From SIG440 sp045648175 (GTDB lineage Bacteria; Bacillota; Clostridia; Monoglobales; Monoglobaceae): a stretch of DNA of 42,614 nt. A program made the position numbers and the translations under genes. This document shows, piece after piece, positions 24,084-32,809 of this stretch (the stretch's first letter is position 1; each line of letters starts with the position of its first letter). The notes under the pieces are model-generated. The model saw only the letters and a list, made by a program, of their open reading frames with translations. It ran no database searches and had not been told where the DNA came from. The stretch is taken from positions 1-42,614 of the forward strand of contig JAZRNN010000063.1 in the NCBI GenBank assembly GCA_045648175.1. Direction: 5' to 3'.

Positions 24084-25307
24084 CTACATAGTAACCTTAA
24101 GGAATACTTTTTTGCCTTTTTTTATAACAATCTTGCCGTCATTGAAGATTGATTTTTCAACAATATAATTTACATCACCTATTTTATTGCCGTCAATGCT
24201 GACACCGCCCTGCTGAACCAGTCTTCTGCCTTCACCTTTAGATGGAGCAAGTCCGCTTTTTACCATAAGGTCAAGAATATTAATTCCATTTGCCGCATCA
24301 TCAGCTTCAAGTGCGTATGTAGGCATATTGCTGTCATCACTGCCTGCACCGAACACTGCTTTTGCTGCGCTATCCGCTTTGTTTGCCTCTTCTTCGCCGT
24401 GTACCATCTTGGTAACCTCGTATGCTAAGCGGCATTTAACCTCGTTAAGCTGCTGACCCTCTAACTTTTCATACTCAGCAATTTCTTCCATTGAAACAAA
24501 TGTAACCAGTTTAAGAAGACGGATAACATCCTTGTCGTCAACATTTCTCCAGTACTGATAGAACTCATAAGGAGTAACCTTTTCAGGGTCAAGCCACAGG
24601 GCACCCTTTTCGGTTTTGCCCATCTTTTTGCCTTCGGATGTTGTAAGCAGGGTAAATGTCATACCATAGGCATCCTTACCGTCCTTACGGCGAATAAGCT
24701 CGATACCGCCGATGATGTTTGACCACTGGTCATCGCCGCCGAATTCCATAATGCAACCATAATCCTTGTGAAGCTTATAAAAGTCATATCCCTGCATCAG
24801 CATATAGTTGAATTCAAGGAATGAAAGACCTCTTTCCATTCTTGCCTTAAAACATTCAGCAGAGAGCATTCTGTTTACCGAGAAATGAACACCTACCTCA
24901 CGCAGGAAATCAACATAGTTAAGGTCAAGCAGCCAATCTGCATTGTTAACCATAATTGCCTTGCCATCAGAAAAATCAATAAATTTTGACATCTGTTCTT
25001 TAAAGCGGTCGGCATTATACTGAATGGTTTCCTTTGTAATCATAGGACGCATATCTGTCTTGCCTGTGGGGTCGCCAACCATAGTGGTACCGCCACCAAG
25101 AAGAATTATTGGTCTGTGGCCTGCGTTTTGCATATGTTTCATTACAACAAGCTGCATAAAATGTCCAATATGCAGGCTGTCTGCCGTTGGGTCAAAACCT
25201 ATATAAAAGGTTATTTTCTCTTCTGCAAGAAGTTTCTTTATCTCTTCCTCGTGAGTCATCTGGGCAATCAAGCCACGCTCTTTCAGTACATCAAAAACAT
25301 TTTTCAT
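24084..25307 (-). CDS. tyrS: Tyrosyl-tRNA synthetase
   Basis: This class I synthetase charges tRNA-Tyr. The 407-residue product shows FDPTADSLHIGHFMQL with HIGH at 46-49, the second signature as KKMGKTEKG near residue 229, and a C-terminal S4 RNA-binding domain (LAPSKGEGRRLVQQGGVSI). Length fits the TyrZ-like shorter bacterial class. AAGGAAGG lies 8 nt before the ATG, overlapping the end of the DUF4340 gene 4 bp upstream, so the two are coupled. No T-box leader is visible. Confidence 0.97.
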   Translation of the reverse strand: MKNVFDVLKERGLIAQMTHEEEIKKLLAEEKITFYIGFDPTADSLHIGHFMQLVVMKHMQNAGHRPIILLGGGTTMVGDPTGKTDMRPMITKETIQYNADRFKEQMSKFIDFSDGKAIMVNNADWLLDLNYVDFLREVGVHFSVNRMLSAECFKARMERGLSFLEFNYMLMQGYDFYKLHKDYGCIMEFGGDDQWSNIIGGIELIRRKDGKDAYGMTFTLLTTSEGKKMGKTEKGALWLDPEKVTPYEFYQYWRNVDDKDVIRLLKLVTFVSMEEIAEYEKLEGQQLNEVKCRLAYEVTKMVHGEEEANKADSAAKAVFGAGSDDSNMPTYALEADDAANGINILDLMVKSGLAPSKGEGRRLVQQGGVSIDGNKIGDVNYIVEKSIFNDGKIVIKKGKKVFLKVTM

Positions 25308-25311
25308 CTTA

Positions 25312-26679
25312 TTAACCTTCCTTATTTGTTTTCATTGGATTTTTACTTATATTATTTAATTCGTCAAGCAAAGCATCGACAGTCTTACGACTGACAGCAA
25401 ACTCTGCCTTTCCGTTTATAAAAGCCGCATAGCTCTTTTCGTTAACACTGGTCAGACTAATTGTTTGATTAGCTGTACCATTGTCATAATATACCGTAAC
25501 AACAATTTCGCCTTTGTTTTCTGGTTTTCCCGATATCTCGCTGAGGATTTCAAGCCCTCCTACCATTTCTGCAACCGAATCAAATGCTGCTCTGCTGGCA
25601 GCTTTGCCATTTACAAAAAACAGTCCGTTGGCAACATTTCGTTGAGAACTTGTCACATCATATACATCAATCGCCGTTTTTACTGTCACACTTCGGATAT
25701 TTTCTATATCCGAGCTTAAAATTCCTGACTCCAGTATATAAAATGGCTCTGTATTCAGGAATTCAAGCTGTGAGGCATTTAAAACAAATATGCCATCCTT
25801 GCCAGCTTTAACTGCATAAACCTTTCCGGCATCTTCTTTACCCAGATACAGAGTTTCATTATGGTCTCCCCATTTGAAATTGAGCTCCGCGCGGGATTTT
25901 TCGTCAAGACCGTATTCAGCGATATTTTCAGGAACATCATCCACGTAGCTCACAACTGCAATTGCAGGAATTCGTACAACAATTTGTTGTTCAAACTTAT
26001 CGTCGTCTACATCCTTGCAATACGGGCTTTCCATAATATAACGGTTTGATTTGTTATTTGATATCTCTGCTGCCGTTTTTGTCCTGACAACAGTTTTTGT
26101 TTTATCATAATCTGTAAAGCTGTAATAGGTCAGTACATCGTCGGTTTTCATCAGCTCCTCAAATACAAGCGCTGCCCGAAGCTTGTCAAGTTTTGCCACA
26201 AGTATGTCACGCATTGATTTGCGAACCGCATAAATCTCTTCATCATTATTTATACGTACTGCACAGGTTTCGCCCTTATTTCCCACAAAGCTGACTTTAA
26301 TTTCGCTTTCATCAACAAGGTTCAGTGTAACCGTCTGTGCTTCTGTCATTTCAAATTCTTTAAGTAATTTTTTCTTTAAAACCCCTTGAGAATTGACAAG
26401 TGACGCACTGTTTACAATATCCTGTACGGATTTTTGAGCAAGTACCGCTACCTCATTGCCCTTCACCGTCCATACACCGTCAGTTTTAACAAGAGTATAT
26501 GACTCATTTCCATTTTTGACAGAGTATTTAATAATATCCGATGGCATACAACTGAATAATTCAATATTCTGAGATTTTTTACTGTTTTGATAATTTATAT
26601 AGCCGTATACTCCAAAGCAACCAACAACAAGCAGCAGCAAAGCTATCATCCAAATCATTACTACTGTCTGCTTTTTCAT
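25312..26679 (-). CDS. DUF4340-type membrane-anchored protein
   Basis: The 455-residue protein has one N-terminal membrane segment (about residues 7-28) and a long outer part with repeated beta-rich modules of the type YSVKNGNESYTLVKTDGVWTV and EYGLDEKSRAELNFKWGD, the layout of DUF4340. In other bacteria DUF4340 proteins accompany GldF/GldG-type ABC transporters; no such gene is present here. It is wedged between aspS (47 bp upstream) and tyrS (4 bp downstream) and is probably co-transcribed with them, although nothing suggests a role in aminoacylation. Function unknown; probably a cell-envelope protein. Confidence 0.75.
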   Translation of the reverse strand: MKKQTVVMIWMIALLLLVVGCFGVYGYINYQNSKKSQNIELFSCMPSDIIKYSVKNGNESYTLVKTDGVWTVKGNEVAVLAQKSVQDIVNSASLVNSQGVLKKKLLKEFEMTEAQTVTLNLVDESEIKVSFVGNKGETCAVRINNDEEIYAVRKSMRDILVAKLDKLRAALVFEELMKTDDVLTYYSFTDYDKTKTVVRTKTAAEISNNKSNRYIMESPYCKDVDDDKFEQQIVVRIPAIAVVSYVDDVPENIAEYGLDEKSRAELNFKWGDHNETLYLGKEDAGKVYAVKAGKDGIFVLNASQLEFLNTEPFYILESGILSSDIENIRSVTVKTAIDVYDVTSSQRNVANGLFFVNGKAASRAAFDSVAEMVGGLEILSEISGKPENKGEIVVTVYYDNGTANQTISLTSVNEKSYAAFINGKAEFAVSRKTVDALLDELNNISKNPMKTNKEG

Positions 26680-26726
26680 GACATCGCCTCCTGACCTTAG
26701 GTTTAAATATAAATTTATCTTTAATT

Positions 26727-28496
26727 TTATTCCTCAATGTCTATTTTAATGCCAAGTTCCTTAAGCTGAGCCGCATCCACCACATCAGGTGAATTGGACA
26801 TAAGCTCGGACGCATTCTGCACCTTGGGGAAGGCAACAACGTCACGAAGGCTGTCAGCGCCGCACATAATCATCGCAATTCGGTCAAGACCGATACCCAT
26901 GCCGCCGTGAGGAGCCGCACCATATTTATACGCTTCAACCAAAAATCCGAATTTTGCTGCAATTTCTTCTTCTGTAAGACCTAATGCCTTAAACATTTTC
27001 TGCTGAAGTTCATAGTCATTTATACGGATTGAACCACTTGAAAGTTCTGTACCATTGAGCACCAAATCATACGCCTTTGCAGTTACCTTTTCAGGAGCAC
27101 TTTCAAGATACTGAATACACTCATCCAGAGGCATTGTGAATGGATGGTGCATTGCAACATAAGTGTCGTTTTCTTCGTCATATTCAAAGAAGGGGAACTC
27201 TGTAACCCAAAGGAAGTTAAAGCCTTCCTTAATAATATCAAGTTGTTTTGCAACCTTGCATCTGAGTGACCCCAGGGTTGAAAGTGTTGTGCTGTTTTTA
27301 TCTGCAACTATAAACACAACGTCGCCCTTTTCAGCACCGCACTTGTTTATAATTGCGTTAAGTTCGTCCTCGGTCATAAACTTTGCAAATGAACAGTTGG
27401 GAGTGTCCTCAATCCATCTGATATAAGCTAAGCCCTTTGCACCGATTCCGCGAACATATTCTGTCAGCTTGTCAATCTCTTTTCTTGTAAGTGTTTCTGC
27501 GGCGTTCTTTGCACAAATTGCACGGACAGAGCCGCCATTTTCGATTGCAGAGGCAAATACCCCAAAGCCGCAATCCTTAACTAAATCTGAAAGGTCGCAA
27601 ATTTCCATTTCAAAACGTGTGTCGGGCTTATCCGAGCCGTAACGTTCCATCGCCTCTTTATAGGTGAGTCGGGGCAGTGGTGTGGGAATATCCACATTAA
27701 GAACATCTTTAAAGAGTCTTTTCACAAAACCTTCGCCCATTTCAAGAATATCCTCAACGTCAACAAATGACATCTCTAAGTCAATCTGTGTAAATTCAGG
27801 CTGACGGTCTGCACGCAAATCTTCGTCACGGAAGCAACGTGCAAGCTGTATATATCTGTCAAAGCCCGAAATCATAAGAAGCTGCTTGTAAATCTGCGGT
27901 GACTGTGGAAGAGCATAGAACTTACCATTATGAATACGTGACGGAATGATATAGTCACGCGCACCCTCAGGTGTTGACTTTATCATCATAGGTGTTTCAA
28001 TTTCGATAAAGCCGTTTTCTTCAAAATAGTCTCTTGCACTCTTTGCAATCTTTGACCTTGTAATGATGTTATCCTGAAGGGGTCCGCGGCGCAAATCAAG
28101 ATAACGGTATTTAAGACGAAGTTCCTCGTTTACATTTGTTTTGTCTGTGATTTCAAAAGGAGGTGTCTGAGCCTTTGCAAGTATTCTCAAATCGTCAACA
28201 AAAATCTCGATGTTACCAGTCTTTATGGTGTCGTTTTTGCTTTCTCTCTCTCTTACAACGCCCTTTGCCATAAGCACATATTCGCTGTGGCAGGATGCCG
28301 CCTTTTCAAACACCGCTTTGTCGGTTGTTTCGTCAAAAGCAAGCTGAACTATACCTGTTCTGTCCCTTAAATCAATAAAAATCAAGGTTCCCATATCACG
28401 GATTTTTTGCACATATCCGCCAACCACAACGGTTTTGCCGATGCCCTCGGTTTCGCCGCAGTAATTAGTTCTTTTAAGACCTTTCATTGTATCCAT
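26727..28496 (-). CDS. aspS: Aspartyl-tRNA synthetase
   Basis: This class II synthetase charges tRNA-Asp. The 589-residue bacterial-type enzyme has an N-terminal OB anticodon-binding domain (VVGGYVQKIRDMGTLIFIDL), motif 2 in CFRDEDLRADRQPEFTQID, the bacterial GAD insert, and motif 3 in GIGLDRIAMIMCG. AGGAG lies 9 nt before the ATG. It starts 12 bp after hisS. Because GatCAB is present, AspRS may be non-discriminating and also charge tRNA-Asn, but this cannot be decided from the window. Confidence 0.98.
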   Translation of the reverse strand: MDTMKGLKRTNYCGETEGIGKTVVVGGYVQKIRDMGTLIFIDLRDRTGIVQLAFDETTDKAVFEKAASCHSEYVLMAKGVVRERESKNDTIKTGNIEIFVDDLRILAKAQTPPFEITDKTNVNEELRLKYRYLDLRRGPLQDNIITRSKIAKSARDYFEENGFIEIETPMMIKSTPEGARDYIIPSRIHNGKFYALPQSPQIYKQLLMISGFDRYIQLARCFRDEDLRADRQPEFTQIDLEMSFVDVEDILEMGEGFVKRLFKDVLNVDIPTPLPRLTYKEAMERYGSDKPDTRFEMEICDLSDLVKDCGFGVFASAIENGGSVRAICAKNAAETLTRKEIDKLTEYVRGIGAKGLAYIRWIEDTPNCSFAKFMTEDELNAIINKCGAEKGDVVFIVADKNSTTLSTLGSLRCKVAKQLDIIKEGFNFLWVTEFPFFEYDEENDTYVAMHHPFTMPLDECIQYLESAPEKVTAKAYDLVLNGTELSSGSIRINDYELQQKMFKALGLTEEEIAAKFGFLVEAYKYGAAPHGGMGIGLDRIAMIMCGADSLRDVVAFPKVQNASELMSNSPDVVDAAQLKELGIKIDIEE

Positions 28497-28508
28497 AATT
28501 TCAATCTC

Positions 28509-29768
28509 CTATCCTTTTATATTGGCAATCAGTGCATCTGCCGAAAGTTCTGTGTCAACAGTTTCTCCGTTTGCCATATTTTTAAGACTTCCCTTATTTT
28601 CAGCAATTTCGTTATCACCGATAACAATGCTGTATTTTGCAGAAAGCTTGTCTGCATATTTCATTTGAGCCTTAAGGCTTCTGCCACATAAATCCTGCTC
28701 AGCATGAATGCCTTTAAGCCTTAAATCATAAATCAACTTTTGTGCCATCTTGTCTGCCGCATCACCCATCGCACCAATGAACAAATCTGGGCCCGCTTCT
28801 GCTGTCGGATTTTCACCCTGCTGTGCCTTCATTACCAGAATCAATCTTTCAAGACCTGCCGCAAATCCTATACCATCAGCAGACTTACCGCCAAGCTGTT
28901 CAACCAGACCGCTGTAACGTCCGCCGCCGCAGACAGTTGACTGTGCGCCAAGACAGTCTGACACAAATTCAAAAACAGTTTTTGTATAATAGTCAAGACC
29001 TCTTACAATATCGGGGTTTACTGTATAGCTGATACCCATATTGTCAAGACGCGTCTGTGTTTCTTCAAAGTGGTCGTGACATTCCACGCAGAGATGGTCA
29101 ATCATCTTTGGAGCCTTTGCTGCAATATTACTGCAGATTTCTGACTTACAGTCTATAATTCGCATAGGATTTTTCTCAAGTCTTTCAAGACAGGTGGGGC
29201 AAAGCTCGCCTTTGTATTCCTCAAAATATGCTCTCAGTTTTTCGTTATAATCCTTCTTGCAGACAGGGCAACCAATACTGTTGATATTAAGGCTGATTCC
29301 CTTAAGACCAAGCTTATTCAAGAACATACTTGCAAGTGAGATAACCTCGGCATCGGTTGCTGCATTACTTGCGCCAAAGCACTCAATACCAAACTGATGG
29401 AATTCACGCAGTCTGCCCGACTGTGGCTTTTCATATCTGAAACACGGTATAATATAGCATAGCTTTGTGGGCTGAGGATTTGCATAAAGGGAGTTTTCGA
29501 TGTAGCTGCGCACCAATGTCGCTGTACCCTCGGGCTTTAATGTAATCGAACGTCCGCCCTTGTCCTCAAAGGTATACATCTCCTTTTGCACCACATCTGT
29601 TGTGTCACCCACACCGCGCTGAAAAAGCTCGGTATGTTCGAAAACGGGTGTTCTTATCTCCTTATATCCGTAAAGGTCGCAAACTCTCCTTGCGGTGTTT
29701 TCTATGTACTGCCACAGCTTGCTATCCTTTGGCAATACGTCCTCAGTTCCTCTTGGTTTTGTAATCAT
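28509..29768 (-). CDS. hisS: Histidyl-tRNA synthetase
   Basis: This class II synthetase charges tRNA-His. The 419-residue product shows the N-terminal PRGTEDVLP, motif 2 (CFRYEKPQSGRLREFHQFG), the histidine-specific RGLDYYTKTVFEF, GGGRYSGL, and a C-terminal anticodon domain. It lies 21 bp after engB and 12 bp before aspS; a hisS-aspS pair is common in Bacillota. No T-box leader was found. Confidence 0.98.
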   Translation of the reverse strand: MITKPRGTEDVLPKDSKLWQYIENTARRVCDLYGYKEIRTPVFEHTELFQRGVGDTTDVVQKEMYTFEDKGGRSITLKPEGTATLVRSYIENSLYANPQPTKLCYIIPCFRYEKPQSGRLREFHQFGIECFGASNAATDAEVISLASMFLNKLGLKGISLNINSIGCPVCKKDYNEKLRAYFEEYKGELCPTCLERLEKNPMRIIDCKSEICSNIAAKAPKMIDHLCVECHDHFEETQTRLDNMGISYTVNPDIVRGLDYYTKTVFEFVSDCLGAQSTVCGGGRYSGLVEQLGGKSADGIGFAAGLERLILVMKAQQGENPTAEAGPDLFIGAMGDAADKMAQKLIYDLRLKGIHAEQDLCGRSLKAQMKYADKLSAKYSIVIGDNEIAENKGSLKNMANGETVDTELSADALIANIKG

Positions 29769-29789
29769 CTTGCACCAAAATCCTTTCTG

Positions 29790-30398
29790 TTACTCACTTT
29801 TTTCCTGCTTGTTATATTCAAGAATATAATCTATAAGCTCAATTACCTGCTCACGGCCCTGACGGTTCTCCGATGAAAAAGGTATCAGTACCGATTCCTC
29901 GGTAAGCTGTAAATCTTCATAAATTGCGGTTAAATTTCCTTCAACCTGAGATTTTTTCAGCTTGTCAATCTTTGTAGCAACCACCAAGGGTTCGTAATTA
30001 TAGCTTTTTATCCAGTCAAACATCATTTTATCATCAGCCGTCGGCTTGTGCCTTGCGTCCACCAACTGAATTACCTGAACAAGACTTTGTCTGTTTGAAA
30101 GATAGCCTTCTATCATATCTCCCCATTTTTCCTTCTCCTGCTTTGAAACCTTTGCATATCCATAACCAGGAAGGTCAACGATTCGGTATTTGCCTGCAAT
30201 CTCATAAAAATTTATTGTTGCAGTTTTGCCAGGGGTACTGCTTGTCCTTGCAATATTCTTGCGGTTGGCAAGACAGTTTATAAGCGACGACTTGCCCACA
30301 TTTGAACGCCCCACCAATGCGATCTCAGGAAGGCTTTCGTCGGGATACTGCTGTGGCTTTACAGCCGTCATCAACAGCTTAATGTCGATAAATTCCAT
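29790..30398 (-). CDS. engB: Ribosome biogenesis GTPase EngB (YsxC/YihA)
   Basis: EngB is an essential GTPase acting late in 50S subunit assembly. The 202-residue product has the P-loop GRSNVGKSS (30-38), DLPGYGYAKVSK (G3), TKIDK (G4) and a family-like N-terminus with TAVKPQQYP. The ATG at 30398 is preceded by GGAGGTAG and lies inside the last codons of lon, a 28-bp overlap. The lon-engB order is conserved in many Bacillota. Confidence 0.97.
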   Translation of the reverse strand: MEFIDIKLLMTAVKPQQYPDESLPEIALVGRSNVGKSSLINCLANRKNIARTSSTPGKTATINFYEIAGKYRIVDLPGYGYAKVSKQEKEKWGDMIEGYLSNRQSLVQVIQLVDARHKPTADDKMMFDWIKSYNYEPLVVATKIDKLKKSQVEGNLTAIYEDLQLTEESVLIPFSSENRQGREQVIELIDYILEYNKQEKSE

Positions 30399-32722
30399 TT
30401 TCCACTACCTCCGCTAAGTGCATTTTCAAGAACAGTCTTCATATCCTTTGCAAAAACAAACTCTACCTCGTTCTTTATTTTATCGGGAAGCTCCTCAAAA
30501 TCCTTTTTATTCTCATAAGGAATAATAATTTTGCGAATACCCATACGGTATGCGGCAAGAGATTTTTCCTTAAGACCGCCAATGGGCAGGACTCTGCCGC
30601 GAAGGGTAATTTCTCCTGTCATTGCAACATTACGGCTGACTGCTCTGCCAGTAAGTGCTGAAATCATTGCAGTTGCCATTGTTATACCTGCAGAAGGGCC
30701 ATCCTTGGGAATAGCCCCCTCAGGCACGTGAACGTGAATATCCTTTTCCTTATAGAAATCAGAATTAATTTCAAACACATCTGCATTTGCACGAATAAAG
30801 CTGAGTGCCGCCCGTGCAGATTCCTTCATAACATCTCCAAGGTTTCCGGTAAGCTCAAGCTTGCCTGTGCCCTTCATTGTATTAACCTCGATATAAAGGG
30901 TATCGCCACCTGTCTGGGTCCACGCCAGCCCTGTTGCGGCACCCACAAGGTTTGACTCTGACATATGTTCATAAATGTAAACCCGGCTGCCAAGGTACTT
31001 CTTTAAAACTTTTTCGCTGACACTTATACTTTGTTTTTTCTCTTCGATAATCTCTTTTGCAGCCTTACGGCATATTGCACTAAGCTTGCGTTCAAGTGTA
31101 CGTACACCTGATTCACGGGTATAGCCCTCAATAATCAGTCGCATTGTGCTGTCAGGAATTTTAAGCATTTTAGCCGTCAAGCCGTTTTTCTTTCTCTGCT
31201 TGGGAAGAAGATATTTTTTTGCAATGCTGAACTTTTCATCCTCGGTATAGCCCGAAATCTCGATAATATCCATTCTGTCATATAAAGGAGCCGGAATATT
31301 CTCAACCGAATTCGCCGTTGTGACAAACAACACCTTTGAAAGGTCAAAGGGAAGTTCAAGAAAATGGTCACGAAAGGCACTGCACTGTTCAGGGTCAAGG
31401 ACTTCAAGCATCGCCGCTGAAGGGTCACCGTGAAAATCACTTGACATCTTGTCAATCTCATCAAGGAGAACAAGGGGATTATTGCTTCCTGCCTGCTTCA
31501 TTGCGGTGATTATTCTGCCGGGCATTGCACCCACATAGGTTTTGCGGTGACCGCGGATTTCAGCTTCGTTCTGAATACCGCCAAGGCTGACACGGACATA
31601 CTTCCTGCCCAACGACTCTGCCAACGATTTTGCAATTGAGGTCTTGCCTGTCCCCGGAGGGCCTGCAAGACATATTATCGAGCCTTTTGTATCTTCTGCA
31701 AGGCATTTAACCGCCAAATATTCAAGTATTCTCTCTTTGACTTTTTCAAGGCCATAATGGTCACGGTCAAGAATTTTCTTCGCTTCTTCTATATCCGAAT
31801 TTTCTTCGGTTGAAATTTCCCAGGGCATAGCAAGAACTGTTTCAATATAGTTCTGAATAACTCCATATTCCTGAGAATGTACCGAAAGTCTTGACAGTCT
31901 GCCAAGTTCCTCGTATAATTTTTCAACCACCTCTTTGGGAAGGTTTCGTTTTTCAATCTTTTCTCTGTAAGTATCTGCCTCAACCTGTCCCGATTCAAAA
32001 TCACCAAGTTCTTCCTGAATGACCTTCATCTGTTCACGCAGAATATAATCACGCTGATTTTTGTCAAGGCTTGTTTTAAGCTTTGACATAACACCCTGTT
32101 CGATTTCCATAATATTGTTTTCATTTTCCATAAAAGCAATCAGCTTTTCCATACGGGTGTCAACGTGAAGTTCTTCAAGTATAATCTGCTTTTCGTGAGG
32201 CTTAAGCGGAAAGTTTGTAGCAGTAATATCAGCAAGCTCCCCCGCATTCTCAATTTCAAGCATAGATGCGGCAATTTCGGGGTTCATCTTTTCGTAAAGA
32301 TTAAAATACTCTTCAAGAAGCTTCTGAATTTTACGCATAAGCACCTGCTCCTGAAGAGCGTCCTTACAGGGTATGTCATTTTTCTTGACAACGGTTGCTT
32401 GAATAAAGTTATCGCTGTTGTCAAAAACCGTCATTCCTGCACGGAACAAACCTTCAACAAGAACACGCAAATTTCCGTCAGGAAGACGGAGAATTTGCTT
32501 AACCTCGGCAACAACACCGATTTTTGAAACCTCGTCCCGACTAGGGTTTTCGGTCATTATATCTTTTTGATAGCTGAGAAACACCATCTGGTCCCCAGAC
32601 ATCGCATATTCAACAGCCGCAATTGATTTTTTTCTGCCCACATCAAAGTGCAGAACCATCCCCGGAAATATTGTAATTCCTCTCAAAGGGATAAGCGGCA
32701 TTACATATCTTTTGTTTGCCAT
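30371..32722 (-). CDS. lon: ATP-dependent Lon protease (LonA)
   Basis: Lon degrades damaged and regulatory proteins. The 783-residue product has the N-terminal substrate-binding domain (PLIPLRGITIFPGMVLHFDV), Walker A GPPGTGKTS, Walker B VLLDEIDKM, and the proteolytic dyad S677 (PKDGPSAG) and K720 (GGLKEKS). Length is normal. It has its own near-consensus promoter inside the end of lonB, so it can be expressed apart from lonB. Its end overlaps engB by 28 bp. Confidence 0.98.
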   Translation of the reverse strand: MANKRYVMPLIPLRGITIFPGMVLHFDVGRKKSIAAVEYAMSGDQMVFLSYQKDIMTENPSRDEVSKIGVVAEVKQILRLPDGNLRVLVEGLFRAGMTVFDNSDNFIQATVVKKNDIPCKDALQEQVLMRKIQKLLEEYFNLYEKMNPEIAASMLEIENAGELADITATNFPLKPHEKQIILEELHVDTRMEKLIAFMENENNIMEIEQGVMSKLKTSLDKNQRDYILREQMKVIQEELGDFESGQVEADTYREKIEKRNLPKEVVEKLYEELGRLSRLSVHSQEYGVIQNYIETVLAMPWEISTEENSDIEEAKKILDRDHYGLEKVKERILEYLAVKCLAEDTKGSIICLAGPPGTGKTSIAKSLAESLGRKYVRVSLGGIQNEAEIRGHRKTYVGAMPGRIITAMKQAGSNNPLVLLDEIDKMSSDFHGDPSAAMLEVLDPEQCSAFRDHFLELPFDLSKVLFVTTANSVENIPAPLYDRMDIIEISGYTEDEKFSIAKKYLLPKQRKKNGLTAKMLKIPDSTMRLIIEGYTRESGVRTLERKLSAICRKAAKEIIEEKKQSISVSEKVLKKYLGSRVYIYEHMSESNLVGAATGLAWTQTGGDTLYIEVNTMKGTGKLELTGNLGDVMKESARAALSFIRANADVFEINSDFYKEKDIHVHVPEGAIPKDGPSAGITMATAMISALTGRAVSRNVAMTGEITLRGRVLPIGGLKEKSLAAYRMGIRKIIIPYENKKDFEELPDKIKNEVEFVFAKDMKTVLENALSGGSGKWNLSTLSC

Positions 32723-32780
32723 CTGTCTGTTTTCTTCCTTTCAGAAGCAAAATAGAAACATTTTGCCCATTATCCGTATT

Positions 32781-32809
32781 ATTATACTATTTTTTTCGGA
32801 AGATTTCAA
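32781..32809 (-). promoter_or_regulatory. Sigma-A promoter of lon
   Basis: On the minus strand, TTGAAA (32809-32804) and a perfect TATAAT (32786-32781) are 17 bp apart, overlapping the last codons of lonB. A 7-bp inverted repeat, GCAAAAT (32747-32753) with ATTTTGC (32760-32766), lies in the leader. No CIRCE or CtsR-type site is recognisable. Confidence 0.75.

Noticed and set aside
21359..29768. T-box leaders before the aminoacyl-tRNA synthetase genes
   Set aside because: The gaps between these genes are 4 to 47 bp, too short for a T-box, and no TGGNACCGCG-type sequence was seen.
32747..32766. A heat-shock operator in the lon leader
   Set aside because: There is a 7-bp inverted repeat, but it matches neither the CIRCE element nor the CtsR heptad repeat.
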